This document shows positions 11,050-21,401 of a DNA stretch of 64,000 nt, piece by piece (positions within the stretch are counted from its first letter, which is position 1; every line of letters starts with the position of its first letter). The DNA lies in the NCBI GenBank assembly GCA_024160085.1, contig JAMDYG010000002.1, positions 496,001-560,000 on the forward strand, in the 5' to 3' direction. The position numbers were made by a program, and so were the translations under genes. Under the pieces are notes generated by a model, which saw nothing but the letters and a program-made list of their open reading frames with translations, was not told the DNA's origin and searched no databases. The DNA comes from Serratia symbiotica. GTDB taxonomy: Bacteria; Pseudomonadota; Gammaproteobacteria; Enterobacterales; Enterobacteriaceae.

Positions 11050-12346
11050 CTAGGCGGCACCTATAGTTCAATCACCGTTGCCCCTCTGTGGCACCGCCTC
11101 TGCTCAACCGCCTGCGCCAGTTGGTTCCAGTTTTCCGGCCGCGCATAGTTCAGTTCAAGCGAAACATCGCCGCTACATGGCTGAAATCCATGTCCTGCGG
11201 CATGCAGTAGAGATTCTGACGCTCTGCTTCCGGCGTCGGCAACAGCGAGAAAATTTGGCCGCCGTTGTTATTGACCACCAACAGCACTATGGACGTAGAA
11301 GACTGGCGCAGCAGTACCAAGGCATTGATATCGTATAGCGCTGAAAGATCGCCCACTAGCACCAGGGTCGGTTTGGCGGTAGCACGCTGCACACCAAGCA
11401 GCGGTGGAAATTAAACCGTCGATACCGCTGGCACCACGATTACTGAACACCGGATAGCCGATCAGCAGTTGACCCAATGTATCAACTAGACGCACTAGCA
11501 GGCTGTTGCCGAGAAATAACTGACCCTTTCCCGTCAGCAATTATGGCAGCCGGTGCGCCAACTGTACCAACTCACTTGCCAAGCGTACGCTTGACTGTGC
11601 CGGGTACAATGCTAACCACTGCGGCCACGCTGGCACGAATACTACATCTACGATGATTAGCCGTATCGAGACGCTCCGGTAAATCGTCGATCATCCAGTA
11701 TTCTTCAGGACGACATCGCACCTGCCATTACAGCAGCAAGCGCTTGCCTATCAAGCGGCTGCCCAATTGCAGCACCAGTTGCGCGTTTTGCAATATGCGT
11801 TGCGCCTGCGGCTGAGCCAGCCAGAGATCGGCACAGGGCAGCGGCTGGCCGGTCTGCGATAGCACATCACCGATCAACGACCAACCAAGCCGCTCGACCC
11901 ATTCTGCTAATATCGCGTCCTCTTCAGCGCTCATACGTCCAGCCACTATCACCCCGTGCTTTTGTCGCCAGAAAAACCAGTCCGGCTGCTTATGCACCCT
12001 GCTCTCATCTATTTCCCATAGCCAGGGGAGGCTATCTTGCCACCAGTCACCCAGCGCCGCCGACCACTCGGCATAGCGCTGTTCGTCACCACTGTAAAGC
12101 AGTTCGGCAAATGGGCAGTTAAATATGTAAAGCACCTTGCTGTAGGCGTGTCATGGCACTATCAACAGCAGATACCAGCCAACTGGCCGGAATATTCGGC
12201 GTCGGGCGGGGTATATCGAGATCCAATGCCGGGTGGCGGGCATAGAGACCAGGCTGGCGAATGTCCTGATTTGTACCACAGTCGATCAATTTCGCTGGCC
12301 GATCAGCAGTGAGCAACACCAGCCGTTCATCACTTAAGCCATCTTA
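11050..12346 (-). pseudogene. menD: menD pseudogene (SEPHCHC synthase), 5' truncated
   Basis: Segments in several frames match Men[21 protein letters not shown] (12319), [14 protein letters not shown] with [20 protein letters not shown] (12135-11728), [17 protein letters not shown] with [16 protein letters not shown] (11540-11400), and the ThDP-binding [20 protein letters not shown] (about 11290-11230). The amino-terminal ~110 residues are absent, and the remaining frames carry several stops and frameshifts. It is the upstream end of the dead menaquinone block; menF is not in the window. Confidence 0.92.
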
Positions 12347-12687
12347 GATCAGAAAGGTGCTTTTTCGAATGAAAACAGCCTGCTCAAGTGATTCAATCTG
12401 GGGTTAGTGAATGTGCAGAAGAAATAGAAAATGCCGCTCCGAAGGTATAATTTGACATTGTCCCAGGTGGCGATTTATTTTGAAAGTCGCCTCGATAAAA
12501 TAATGACGTGGTAATGATTTTTAACGTGATACAAAATTCTGAACGCGCTCTGCTACTCTGACTCTGCTCCCCGCTTAAATGTACAGTTCCTGCGATAAAC
12601 ACGCGATAAGTGAGTCAGTATCAACTTGCTTGATACTGACTCACTCATGCATCTTCTTTGCTTATTAGTCTATCCATCGCCCTATGC
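12347..12687. other. Intergenic stretch with one strong palindrome
   Basis: No recognisable gene. The missing 5' part of menD is not here. The only structured element is the perfect inverted repeat at 12609-12645. Confidence 0.5.
12609..12645. repeat. Perfect 16-bp inverted repeat, 5-base loop
   Basis: Left arm 12609-12624 (AGTGAGTCAGTATCAA) and right arm 12630-12645 are exact reverse complements around the loop CTTGC. No run of T follows on either strand, so it is not a standard intrinsic terminator. It lies between the menD remnant and an unidentified gene remnant, both transcribed leftward. Confidence 0.85.
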
Positions 12688-13062
12688 TTAATGGGCGATT
12701 AGAATAACCATAGCAGTTACCAATGGCTGGTCTATACTGCTGACGCCACCAGATGTTACACTGCTTTCATTCCAATATTTATCCTAAAATATGAAAAGAT
12801 ATAAAAAATAACGACCCATTTTATTTATATGGATCCATGTTCTGTCATAGGCATTATATATCTTAGGTGGTAATGACTTACCATTATTGACACCACTTAC
12901 TAGCCTAGAAATGTGCAACTCTAAATTCTCAGGAATATTTCCTGGGTGTTTCCATGAGAGAGTGTCGCCATTTTGCCAATAACATGCTATATTTACGTCT
13001 GTCCTAATCCAGACTGGATGAGTGAATATAGTTCTCGGGAGACTGTAATTTAAATTATGTAT
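12688..13062 (-). pseudogene. Unidentified gene remnant, cut by IS256-family element
   Basis: A reverse-strand frame of 92 codons runs from the IS junction to TAG at 12784-12786, then continues in the same frame for 31 codons to TAA at 12688. The translation (for example WIRTDVNIACYWQNGDTLSW and NPENLELH-like ENLELHISRLVSGVNNGKSL) has the composition of a real soluble protein. I do not recognise the family. There is no start codon because the IS256-family left end lies immediately upstream (13066). It is probably the 3' part of an interrupted, then further mutated gene. Confidence 0.5.
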
Positions 13063-13065
13063 CTA

Positions 13066-14279
13066 CCTGTTTTTGATATGTTCACTCCAGTAACGGAGAC
13101 AGGTAAATTATGGACGAAAAGAAACTTAAAGCCCTCGCGGCTGAACTTGCTAAAGGAAAGGCTTTAAAACCGACGTAGATCTCAATACGTTTTCCCGCAT
13201 GCTGATGAAGTTAACCATCGAAGCAGCGCTGAAGGCTAAACTGACCGACTACCTCGGGCACGAGAAAATTTCCCTAAAATCCGGCTCAAATACACGTAAT
13301 GGCTATTCCTCTAAAACGCTGTTGTGCGACGATGGCGAAATCAAACTGAACACGCCACGTGACCGTGAAAACACTTTCGCGAGCCGCAGCTAATAAAGAA
13401 AAACCAGACGCGTATCACGCAGACGTGTCTCCCACGCTGATGTCTAGGTCACCGATGCGGTTAAAGAGCAGGTTACAGAGTGGCAAAACCAGCCTCTAGA
13501 TGTACTGTATCCCATTGTTTACCTTGACTGTATTGTTGTAAAATTTCTTCACGGCGGCAGTGTGATTAACACAAAGCCGTATTCTTCGCGCTGGGCATTA
13601 ATACTGAAGGCCAGAAAGAACTGTTGGGCATGTGGCTGGCAGAAAACGAAGGGGATAAGTTCTGGCTAAGCGTGCTGACAGAGCTGAAAAACCGGGTCCT
13701 TCAGGAGATATCCTGATTGACTGCTTAGACGGTCTGAATGGCTTCCCAGATGCGATAAACAGCGTCTATCCGCAGACACATATCCATCTGTGCATCATCC
13801 ATAGGGTGCGCAACAGCCTGAAATACGTGTCGTGGAAAGACTATAAAGCCATCACCAGCGGGCTAATGGTGTATTAGGCTCCGATAGAGGAGGCGGCGTT
13901 AATGGCGCTAGATACGTTCTATGTTCGCTGGCGTCTGGGACGATAAATACCCGCAGATAAGCAAAAGCTCGCGTGCGCACTGGGAAAATCTCAATACGTT
14001 CTTCGGCTACCTGCCTGATATTCGGAAAGCTATCTACACCACGAATGCGATTGAGTCGCTAAATAGCGTGATCCGGCAGGCGATAAAAAAACGTAAGGTG
14101 TTCCGGACAGACGACTCAGTGCGGAAAGTGATTTATCTGGCGATTAAGGATGCGTCAAAAAAATAGAGTATGCCTATCCAGAACTGGCGGCTAGCGATGA
14201 GTCGTTTTATTATCTAGTTCGGTGACCGCCTGAACGATCACCTTTAATACGCTGGCAGTTACACAGAATTAGGGACAGG
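13066..14279 (+). mobile_element. IS256-family insertion sequence, degraded
   Basis: The element is bounded by CCTGT at 13066 and ACAGG at 14279 (imperfect terminal inverted repeats), 1214 bp. The transposase starts at 13110 (MDEKKLKALAAELAKG). Two more remnants of the same element occur at 23135-23220 and 35412-35859. An IS5-family 3' fragment abuts its right end. Confidence 0.85.
13110..14247 (+). pseudogene. IS256-family (mutator-type) transposase pseudogene
   Basis: Recognisable segments: LGHEKISLKSGSNTRNGYSS, LNTPRDRENTF, EGQKELLGMWLAENEGDKFW, YPQTHIHLCIIH, NTFFGYLPDIRKAIYTTNAI with ESLNSVIRQAIKKRKVF, and MSRFII near the end. The DDE-domain is spread over at least three frames with an internal deletion after residue ~95 and stops at about 13391, 13722, 13875 and 14164. 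It cannot make active transposase. Confidence 0.9.
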
Positions 14280-14835
14280 GTCGCCGTATCTAGTGGAAGC
14301 TGCATCTAGGGCCGTTGACAGCAAAACCCATGAAATCATCTGTGCGGACCTGTTGCTTAATAACGTTACGGATGCCGTCCCTGGATTAATCCCGGCAAAC
14401 CTACAGAAAAATCAGTTCAGCGGAGGCGGACGGCGCTTATGACACCCGGCTATGTCACGATGAAATACGCCGTAAAAAAATCAGCGCCCTCATCCCTCAG
14501 CGAAAGGGCACGGGATACTGGCCTGGTAAGTATGCAGACCGTAACCGTGTGGTAGCGAATTAGCGACTGAGCGGGAGCAATACATGGTGAAAATGGACAA
14601 CGGAATATAACCGTCGCTCTATAGCGGAAACGGTCATGTACCGGGTAAAGCAGCTATTCAGAGGCTCACTGACGCCGCGTGACTACGATGGTCAGGTAGC
14701 AGAGCAGAGGCTTTGGCCATGGTGCGTGCCCTGAACAAGATGACGAAGGCAGGTATGCCAGAAAGCATTTGTATTGCCTGAAAATACGACCAGCTACAGG
14801 GATGCTCGCCCGTGATCTGATTTATTTAACAAAGC
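14280..14835 (+). mobile_element. IS5-family (IS903-like) 3' fragment
   Basis: Only the last ~55% of the element is present. It begins inside the transposase (RKLHLGPLTAKP-type shifted frame of WRKLHLVVDSKTHEIICADL) and ends with the right terminal repeat TTTATTTAACAAAGC at 14821-14835. The reading frame is interrupted by indels and stops. The tail matches the two near full-length copies at 23294-24286 and 35860-36866. Its left edge directly follows the right end of the IS256-family element. Confidence 0.85.
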
Positions 14836-15198
14836 TGTCAAACAGTACACAAGCAATGCTTTGCCGTCGTGCTTCATCAACTTTTTAACTTCAGTACTAT
14901 TTACAGTTGTGGAGACATTGGATCGTGCCGCAGTTGGTTTACGTGCTGCAAATTCAACGGCTACATCATCAATGACAAAATGAATATACCCGTGCCCGGA
15001 TACAGTTTCTGGCAACTTGCTTTTGACTTCTGGGGAGATGTTATCCGCAAACCAACCCAGCAAATAGCAACGTACCAGAGGCAGTAATTCCCGCTCGTTA
15101 CATTCTTTCAGACGCGGGGTTTTGACGAACTCCCTACGATAAAGAGAACTAAAAAAATACTCAAAACATTCCGTTATTTCAGTGATGGTGGTTGCCAT
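14836..15198 (-). pseudogene. Truncated PD-(D/E)XK-like protein of unknown function
   Basis: ATG at 15198, preceded by AAGGA, opens a 120-codon frame that enters the IS5 end at 14835, so the carboxy-terminus is lost. The pattern GHGYIHFVIDDVAVEFAARK followed by a Thr/Asn/Ser stretch, KKLMKHDGKALLVYCL, resembles a PD-(D/E)XK nuclease-fold core: Asp in IDDVAVEF, Glu two residues on, Lys in RKP, then a hydrophobic strand. This is fold-level inference; I cannot name the family. It lies 33 bases downstream of the Ner-type gene and is probably cotranscribed with it. Confidence 0.55.
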
Positions 15199-15229
15199 GA
15201 CTGCATCCTTTAGCTGCTTTTAGGTCCAG

Positions 15230-15483
15230 TTTTAAGGGCATACTTTTCCGGACATAATGTTTCCGGTATGGTATCCAGAGCGAGCCCCGGCAATAATTCG
15301 CTCCGCTCTGGGGTAATGACGCTCTAAGGCGTTATTTAATGTACGAGGCGTAAGGCCGTGACCGCGTGAAAGCGACACCAGCCTTAACCCTCGCTTGTGA
15401 AGTGCTGCCACAATATCGGCACGATGCCAGTTCCCTAAACTTTTCCTTTGCTCTGCTTTTTCTGCGATGCTGTTGAGTTGCAC
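15230..15483 (-). pseudogene. Ner/Nlp-type DNA-binding protein, frameshifted
   Basis: The frame from ATG 15483 reads WHRADIVAALHKRGLRLVSL then GHGLTPRTLNNALERHYPRA and ERIIAGA, the helix-turn-helix of phage Mu Ner and its cellular relatives (SfsB/Nlp). After ERIIAGA the +1 frame continues LDTIPETLCPEKYALK, matching the family ending LGIPPEVIWPSRY, so a single frameshift near 15283 breaks the last third. Ner-type proteins repress early phage promoters. The gene is divergent from a Mu-type DNA-binding gene at 15611, the layout of a transposable-phage immunity region. Confidence 0.8.
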
Positions 15484-15610
15484 ACAGTATTAACTCCATG
15501 GAATCAGTACATGGATAGATATTAAATGCGAACAATAGATACCTTTAAAGTTATTTTGATATCTATTTGTGGGTTTTCATATTAAAGCATTGACATATGG
15601 TGAAATTTAT
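15484..15610. promoter_or_regulatory. Divergent regulatory region of Mu-like remnant
   Basis: AT-rich 127 bases between the divergent Ner-type and Mu-type genes, the expected place of overlapping operators and promoters. A TTGACA is at 15590-15595, but it is too near the start at 15611 to drive that gene. No operator repeat is certain. Confidence 0.35.
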
Positions 15611-15853
15611 ATGAGCAGTAAGAGATCAGTATCGGCTATACCAACCCATCTTGAAGCTTCTGTTGAAGAGGTAAAAGACTGGCTGACAGCAGAGGAATTC
15701 ACCCGTATTGAGGGAATGCCGGACATACCTCACGGTGCAAGAATGCGCCTTGAAAAGCTGGTATCCCTGCACCCGGAAATACGTCGTAAAAGGACTGCTG
15801 GGAAAGGTGTGGTTTATTACTATATTAGCGCAGCCACAATGTCGCTAGATTAG
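15611..15853 (+). CDS. Mu-type helix-turn-helix DNA-binding protein, short
   Basis: Encodes 80 residues from ATG 15611 (MSSKRSVSAIPTHLEASVEE), preceded by GGTGA at good distance. The core DWLTAEEFTRIEGMPDIPHG followed by RRKRTAGKGVVYYYIS fits the Mu-type winged helix found at the N-terminus of transposable-phage repressors and transposases. Full-length repressors continue for 100-200 residues (often a peptidase S24 domain); this one stops right after the DNA-binding domain, so it is probably a truncated repressor. It faces away from the Ner-type gene. Confidence 0.6.
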   Translation: MSSKRSVSAIPTHLEASVEEVKDWLTAEEFTRIEGMPDIPHGARMRLEKLVSLHPEIRRKRTAGKGVVYYYISAATMSLD

Positions 15854-15924
15854 GAGAGAAATAGAGCTAAAGGCGGGGAATAGTTTACTCTCACAGACAA
15901 CTATCGCCATCTTAGTCTCTGGAT

Positions 15925-17160
15925 ACAGCTGTATCGCAATATTATAGCCCTAACTACTTCAGTTTCGGTTCAGGTAAGCATGATCCTGAAACGTTGAAGG
16001 ATCTGCCGGTTTCAAAATCCTCTACCCTATCAATAGTGCGGGCAAGTACGATGAAATTATGAGCCTGATGGGTGCAAGTTACTTCCGTGTGGTGGGCAAA
16101 GGACAGACAGGTTTACGGGATTTCTGCGCGTAGCTTGGTGATTGATACCACTTTGCCATCTGGTGAAGAGTTCCCGCGTTTTCGTGAATTCTGGGTTGAA
16201 CGCCTAAAGCCGGGCGACAAGCGCCTAGTGATTCTATGCGCTACTGGATTTACCGCGTGCCACTAGTGCTTACCGCTTTGTGTTCTACCCTGGTTGTGAT
16301 ACGATAGTAGATGTCGAGTCCAAAGTGTTCCTGCGAGATAAAGTAGGCAGCTGGGCATTACACTGTTGACTAGCATGTTTTTGTTTGGGTCTGGCCAGCC
16401 ATCGCTGACGTTAAATTACCGTCCAATGCTGCATGACTCCAATAGCTTGTCGATCCACGCTGGCAACGGTGAGTGGATCTGGCGTCCGCTAAACAATCCA
16501 AAACATCTTTCCCACCAGCACCTTCAACATCGAAAGTCTTAAAGGCTTCGGCCTGTTGCAACGAGGCCTCCACTTTGAGAACTATCAAGATCTGGACGAT
16601 CGTTACGATCTGATCTGCTCCCAAGTGCCTGGATCGAACCGCGTGGTGACTAGGGCAAGGGTAAGACTGAACTGGTGGAGATCCTAATAGCATATGAAAC
16701 CAACGATAATATCGTCGCATTCTGGACCCCATAGGTATTTCCGGACATTAAAACGCCATTGGCACTGAACTACCGTTTGCGCTTCACACGCGATGAAGAC
16801 AAGTTGCAGTAACAGGGTATCGCCTATGTCAGCCAGACCCTGTGCCCTACTGGTGAAGTGAAACAGTCTAACCTGATCCGCGAGCCTGACGGCAGCGTGG
16901 CGTTTCTGGTTGATTTCGTCGGCTCGCTGCTAACAGGCTTGGACGCCAGTACGTCGGTTGCCTCCCAGGTTAGCATCGACGATAACGGTGAGATGGTAGA
17001 GAACAACATCCGCTATAATCCTGCGACTAAAGGCTGGCGTCTGACGCTGCATCTGAAAGTAAAAGACAACCATAAGCCAGTAGAAATGCGCGCTGCACTG
17101 GTCAATGGTGATAAGACCCTATCGGAAACCTGGAGCTATCAGTTCCCTGCCAATGAATAA
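15925..17160 (+). pseudogene. opgG: opgG (mdoG) pseudogene, 5' truncated
   Basis: Matches OpgG, the periplasmic glucan branching protein, from about residue 100 ([20 protein letters not shown]) to the end ([15 protein letters not shown] 17160). The first ~100 residues with the signal peptide are missing. Frames break repeatedly in the middle (for example near 16120, 16245, 16370 and 16630). The last 100 codons ([20 protein letters not shown] to the end) are open. The stop overlaps the opgH start as in E. coli. Confidence 0.93.
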
Positions 17161-19538
17161 GTCGACTCAAGCTATTAAATATTATCTTGCGGCGATGCCT
17201 TTGACTGAAGAATGGTCAAAGGCGTTCAGCGACCAATTGGCGGCGGATGAAGCCCAGGATTTGGCGGCACTGCATCTCCAGATGGGGCCTTTGATACTAG
17301 CGTCAACAGCATGTCGGCGAATAATGTGGCGCTGGCTTCGGTCAAGATGCGGATTAAAAGCGCCTGGTCAGATGCGGTCGCTGATGACGATTTCGCTACC
17401 GCCCCGCAAGGGCGGTTTCTGCTTAAGGCAACGCCTCCAATCAAGCACACCAGCATGTTTCTCCTGAAGACTGGTGTACCAACCCGCTGGCATGCTTTAT
17501 GCAGCCGCAAAGTGCCTCGTCGCCGTACCTTTAAAAAGGAAGCTACAGCGGAGGAGAGCTGGCGATCAGAGGGTTCAATACGTCGCTATGTGCTGCTGGT
17601 ACTGATACTGCTACAAACCGGTATCGCCACTTGGTACATGAAAACCATTCTGCTGTATCAGGGGTGGGCTCTATTCAATCCGCTTGCCCTGTGGAACCAA
17701 GAGCTGATGCCATACGTGCTGCAACTGCTGCCATACGTGTTACAGGCCGGTATCCTGATCCTGTTTGCCATTTTATTCTGTTGGGTGTCTGCCTGATTTT
17801 GGACTGCGCTGATGGGCTTCCTGCAGTTGCTGATCAGCAAAGATAAATACAGTATTTCCTCCACCATCAAAGGTGATGAGACGCTTAATCCGGCGCATCG
17901 CACCTCGTTGATAATTCCTATATACCTGTGTGGCGGAGCAAAAATCTTGGATGGAGCTGTGCCACAATGTTGGTGGCCGCATTTTTACCGTCGCCGTCGC
18001 CGCCGTGTGAAGCGCAAAAGCGGCAATATCGACGACTTTTGCCGCCGTTAAGGCGGTGAATACAGCTATCTGGTGATCCTAGACGCCGATAGCGTGATGA
18101 GAAGGACATGTCTTACCGATTTGGTGTGACTGATGGACGACAACCCGAATACTGGGATTATTCAATCGGTACAGAAGGCAGCTGTCATAGATACCCTGTA
18201 TGCACGCATTCAGCAGTTTGCCACTCGGGTGTACGGCAGGCCACTGTTTTACCGCCGGGCTGCATTTTTGGCAACTGGGCGAGTCGCATTACTAGGGCCA
18301 TAACGCCATCATCCACGTGCAGACGTTTATCGAACACTGTGCGTTGGCACCGTTGCTTGGTGAGGGGGCTTTTGCTGGCTCGATTTTGTCGCATGACTTC
18401 GTCGAAGCCGCGTTGATGTGCCGTGCAGGATGGGGTGTTTGGATCGCCTACGATCTGCCGGGCAGCTATGAAGAATTGCTACCGAACCTTCTGGATGAGT
18501 TGAAGCGTGATCGTTGTTAGTGTCAGGGTAATTTGATGAATTTCCGCTTGTTTCTAGTAAAAGGTATGCACCCGGTGCACCGTGTAGTGTTCCTGACTGG
18601 TGTCATATCTTATTTGTCAGCACTGTTGTGGTTTATGTTCCTGACGCTGTCTACTGCATTGCAGGTGGTGAATAAACTAGTATAGCCGGCGCATTTCCTT
18701 TAGCCACGGCAGTTGTTTCTGGTTTGGCTGCAGTGGCATCCAGAACTGGCCATTGTGCTGTTCTCCACCACGCTAGTGTTGTTGTTCCTGCCGAAGTTTC
18801 TCAGTGTGGTATTGATTTAGGTGAAAGGTATTAAGCAGTACTGCGGCGCTTTCCTCCTGCTGCTCTCAATGCTGCTAGAAATGCTGTTCTCAATGCTGTT
18901 TTGGCACCGGTACGTATGCTGTTCCATACCTTGTTCGTGGTCAGCGTATTCCTTAGTTGGGAAGTGGTGTGGAATTCACCGCAGCGTGATGACGACGATA
19001 CGCCATGGGGCGAGGAGTTCAAACGCTACGGTTGGTATATGCTGCTGGGCCTGGTGTGGTCCGGTGGCATGGCGAAGCTGGATCTGCGCTTCCTGTGGTG
19101 GCTGTCGCCGATCGTGTTCTCGCTGATCCTATCGCCGTCTCGGTGCTGTCGAGCCGTGCGACGTTGGACATGAAGAGTAAGCGTGCCAAGCTGTTCCTGA
19201 TACCAGAAGAGTACTCACCGCCGTGCGTACTGCTGGCGACTGAACAATATTTGCAACTTAACCGCCGTCGTACGCTAACCAACGGTTTTATGCACGCGGT
19301 GGTCAACCCGTCCTTCAATGCACTGTCCACCTCGCTGGCAACGTCGCGTCACCATTTACGCGTGGTGATTGAACGCAACCGCGAAGCGCGGGTGAATGAA
19401 GCGCTGGATCTGGGGCCGAAAAAACTGGTGAGGGATAAACGCCTAGAACTGTTGAGTGATCCGGTGGCGTTGTCGCGCCTGCATCAGCGCATCTGTCAGC
19501 AACCAGAAAGTGCTGTCTGGCGTGAGCACTACCAGTAG
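17153..19538 (+). pseudogene. opgH: opgH (mdoH) pseudogene
   Basis: Starts [20 protein letters not shown] and follows the membrane glucosyltransferase through many frames: [79 protein letters not shown] and IPEEYSPPCVLLATEQYL. Several stops (for example 18049, 18518, 18682, 18819) and deletions remove the glycosyltransferase DxD region continuity. With opgG also dead, synthesis of osmoregulated periplasmic glucans must be lost. Confidence 0.93.
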
Positions 19539-19659
19539 TTGCCCCATATCTTCTTGCTGAGCCAGCGTTAACCGCAGGTTCTGTAGTTCCCTGACGTAGA
19601 ATGCGTATAGGCGCATTCCACGATTCTTTGCCGAATTCTACTTTACTAGAGAATGCTAC

Positions 19660-21012
19660 TTTTGGTCTGGGTATTTTCCAGCATACGACGCGCACTGGCT
19701 TGATTAATACCATCAGCACAGCGGCACAGATCAGCAAGGCGATAGTACGGCGGGCGAATAGACTTGGCAGCATGTCCAATTGATTGGCATTAACCTGGCC
19801 GCCGATCAGGCCGGATGCCAGGCTGCCCAGCACGTGCTGGGCAGCCAGCATCATCAGGTTAAAGCCGGTAGCGGCAAACAAAATGCCGATACTAAATTTG
19901 TTCATGCTGCTCAGGTGTACCTAGTTATGTACCAGTACTGGCCATGCCCAACTAAAGACTGGTGCCAGCAGGATAATGAACAGGGCGTTGATTGATTTAA
20001 ACCATACTGCTGGGATTTTGACGTCGCCGATCATGCGGTGAGTATAATCGTTGGCAAACAGATTGAACGACGTCTGGTTTTGCTCAAATACTGACCAGAA
20101 AAAAGCGGCGTAAACCAGCAGGATAAAGCACACCAGCAAACGTGCGCGTTTCTTTCTGTTCAGGCCGGCAAAGACACAAAGTACAGGGTGACCGATGTGG
20201 CAATCACGTACACCAGGATGCTGGCGACTGCCACAGGATGAATCACTATCACGCCTTGTGCGATCAGGGCGATAATGACTGCCATGCCAATTGCCAACGT
20301 CAGCAGCCAGGCATCCACGCCGTGTCTCTTGGTTACTGGAGTGTTTTAGGTAGGCATCCAGACCCACTTCACTGTCATAACATTTCATCGCTGGCACCGC
20401 GAATACGCGGAAGATCAGTAACGCCACCAGCATCCCGATGCCCCCGATACCGAAGCCCCAATGCCAGCCGTATGATGTGATCAGCCAGCCGGAAATTAAC
20501 GGCTAGATAAACGAACCTATATTAATGCCCATGTAGAACAGTGAGAAACCGCCGTCACGGCGCGTATCTTTTTTGCTGTATAGCGTGTGGACCATCACCG
20601 AGATGCAGGTCTTGAACAGGCCGGTACCGAGCACTATAAGCATCAGGCCGATGAAGAACAAACTGTCGCCGATGATGGTGGAGAGGGCGATCGACAGGTG
20701 GCTGAGGGAGATCAGAATCGAGCCATACCATACGGCTTTTTGTTGACTAAGCCAGTAGTTATCTGCCAGCCAGCCGCCTGGCAACGCAGCCAGATACATG
20801 CTGCCAGCGAAGATGCTGACGATCGCTGAGGCGTTTGTATGCGTCAGCCCCATGCCACCGTCATAAAAGGTGGCCGCCATAAACAAGATTAACAATGGGC
20901 GAATACCGTAAAACGAGAACCATTCCCACATTTCAGTGAAAAACAGTGAACCAATCGGATAAGGATGACCTAAGAAGGTTCGGCTGTCTTTTTTATTAAT
21001 AGAGGATTGCAT
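19660..21012 (-). pseudogene. POT-family di-/tripeptide permease pseudogene
   Basis: ATG at 21012 begins MQSSINKKDSRTFLGHPYPI, then SLFFTEMWEWFSFYGIRPLL, the proton-coupled oligopeptide transporter signature region, with several membrane segments. A stop at 20503 follows MGINIGSFI. The second half is in other frames (WFKSINALFIILLAPVFSWA; KFSIGILFAATGFNLMMLAA) and carries an internal in-frame deletion joining AAQHVLG to GSLASGLIGG, flanked by the palindrome GCCCAGCACGTGCTGGGC near 19826-19843. Most like DtpB-type transporters. Confidence 0.88.
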
Positions 21013-21401
21013 AATGTTATTCCTAATAGAGTACGCCGTATTGCTATAGCAGATGCGATGGTGCTTATGTGTATTTAAGAAAGATGGTTGCCTAAGGTAT
21101 ATTACCTGACAACGCCGCAGCGCCTAAGGATCGAGAAAAATACGCGAGTTATGGTGTTATTTTAGCCAAAAATTTACATTTTTTATTAAAAATCAACTGG
21201 TTGATGAATTTTTACAAGCGCTATATCTTATTTTTAAAGAAAAAAGTTAACCTTTATTTGGCACGAAAACGCGTGATGCACAGAGAGTATGACTAAGCTG
21301 TCTGATCATTGATCGCCAGCGGCGCTCACGTGCAATTGTAGGATATAGCTTATAGGGTAAACGGGCCATTGACCCATTTAGTAAGTTGCCACCGGGGGGC
21401 A
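21013..21401. other. Intergenic region between permease remnant and lpxL
   Basis: About 390 bases, AT-rich in the middle (21160-21260). It presumably held the permease promoter and the lpxL 3' end. I see no gene or repeat. Confidence 0.4.

Noticed and set aside
15590-15610. TTGACA as promoter for the Mu-type HTH gene
   Set aside because: The start codon is only 15 bases downstream, leaving no room for a -10 box before it.
21093-21115. TATATTACCTGAC shared with 38148-38160
   Set aside because: A 13-base match between two unrelated intergenic sites is expected by chance in 64 kb; flanks do not align beyond a few bases.
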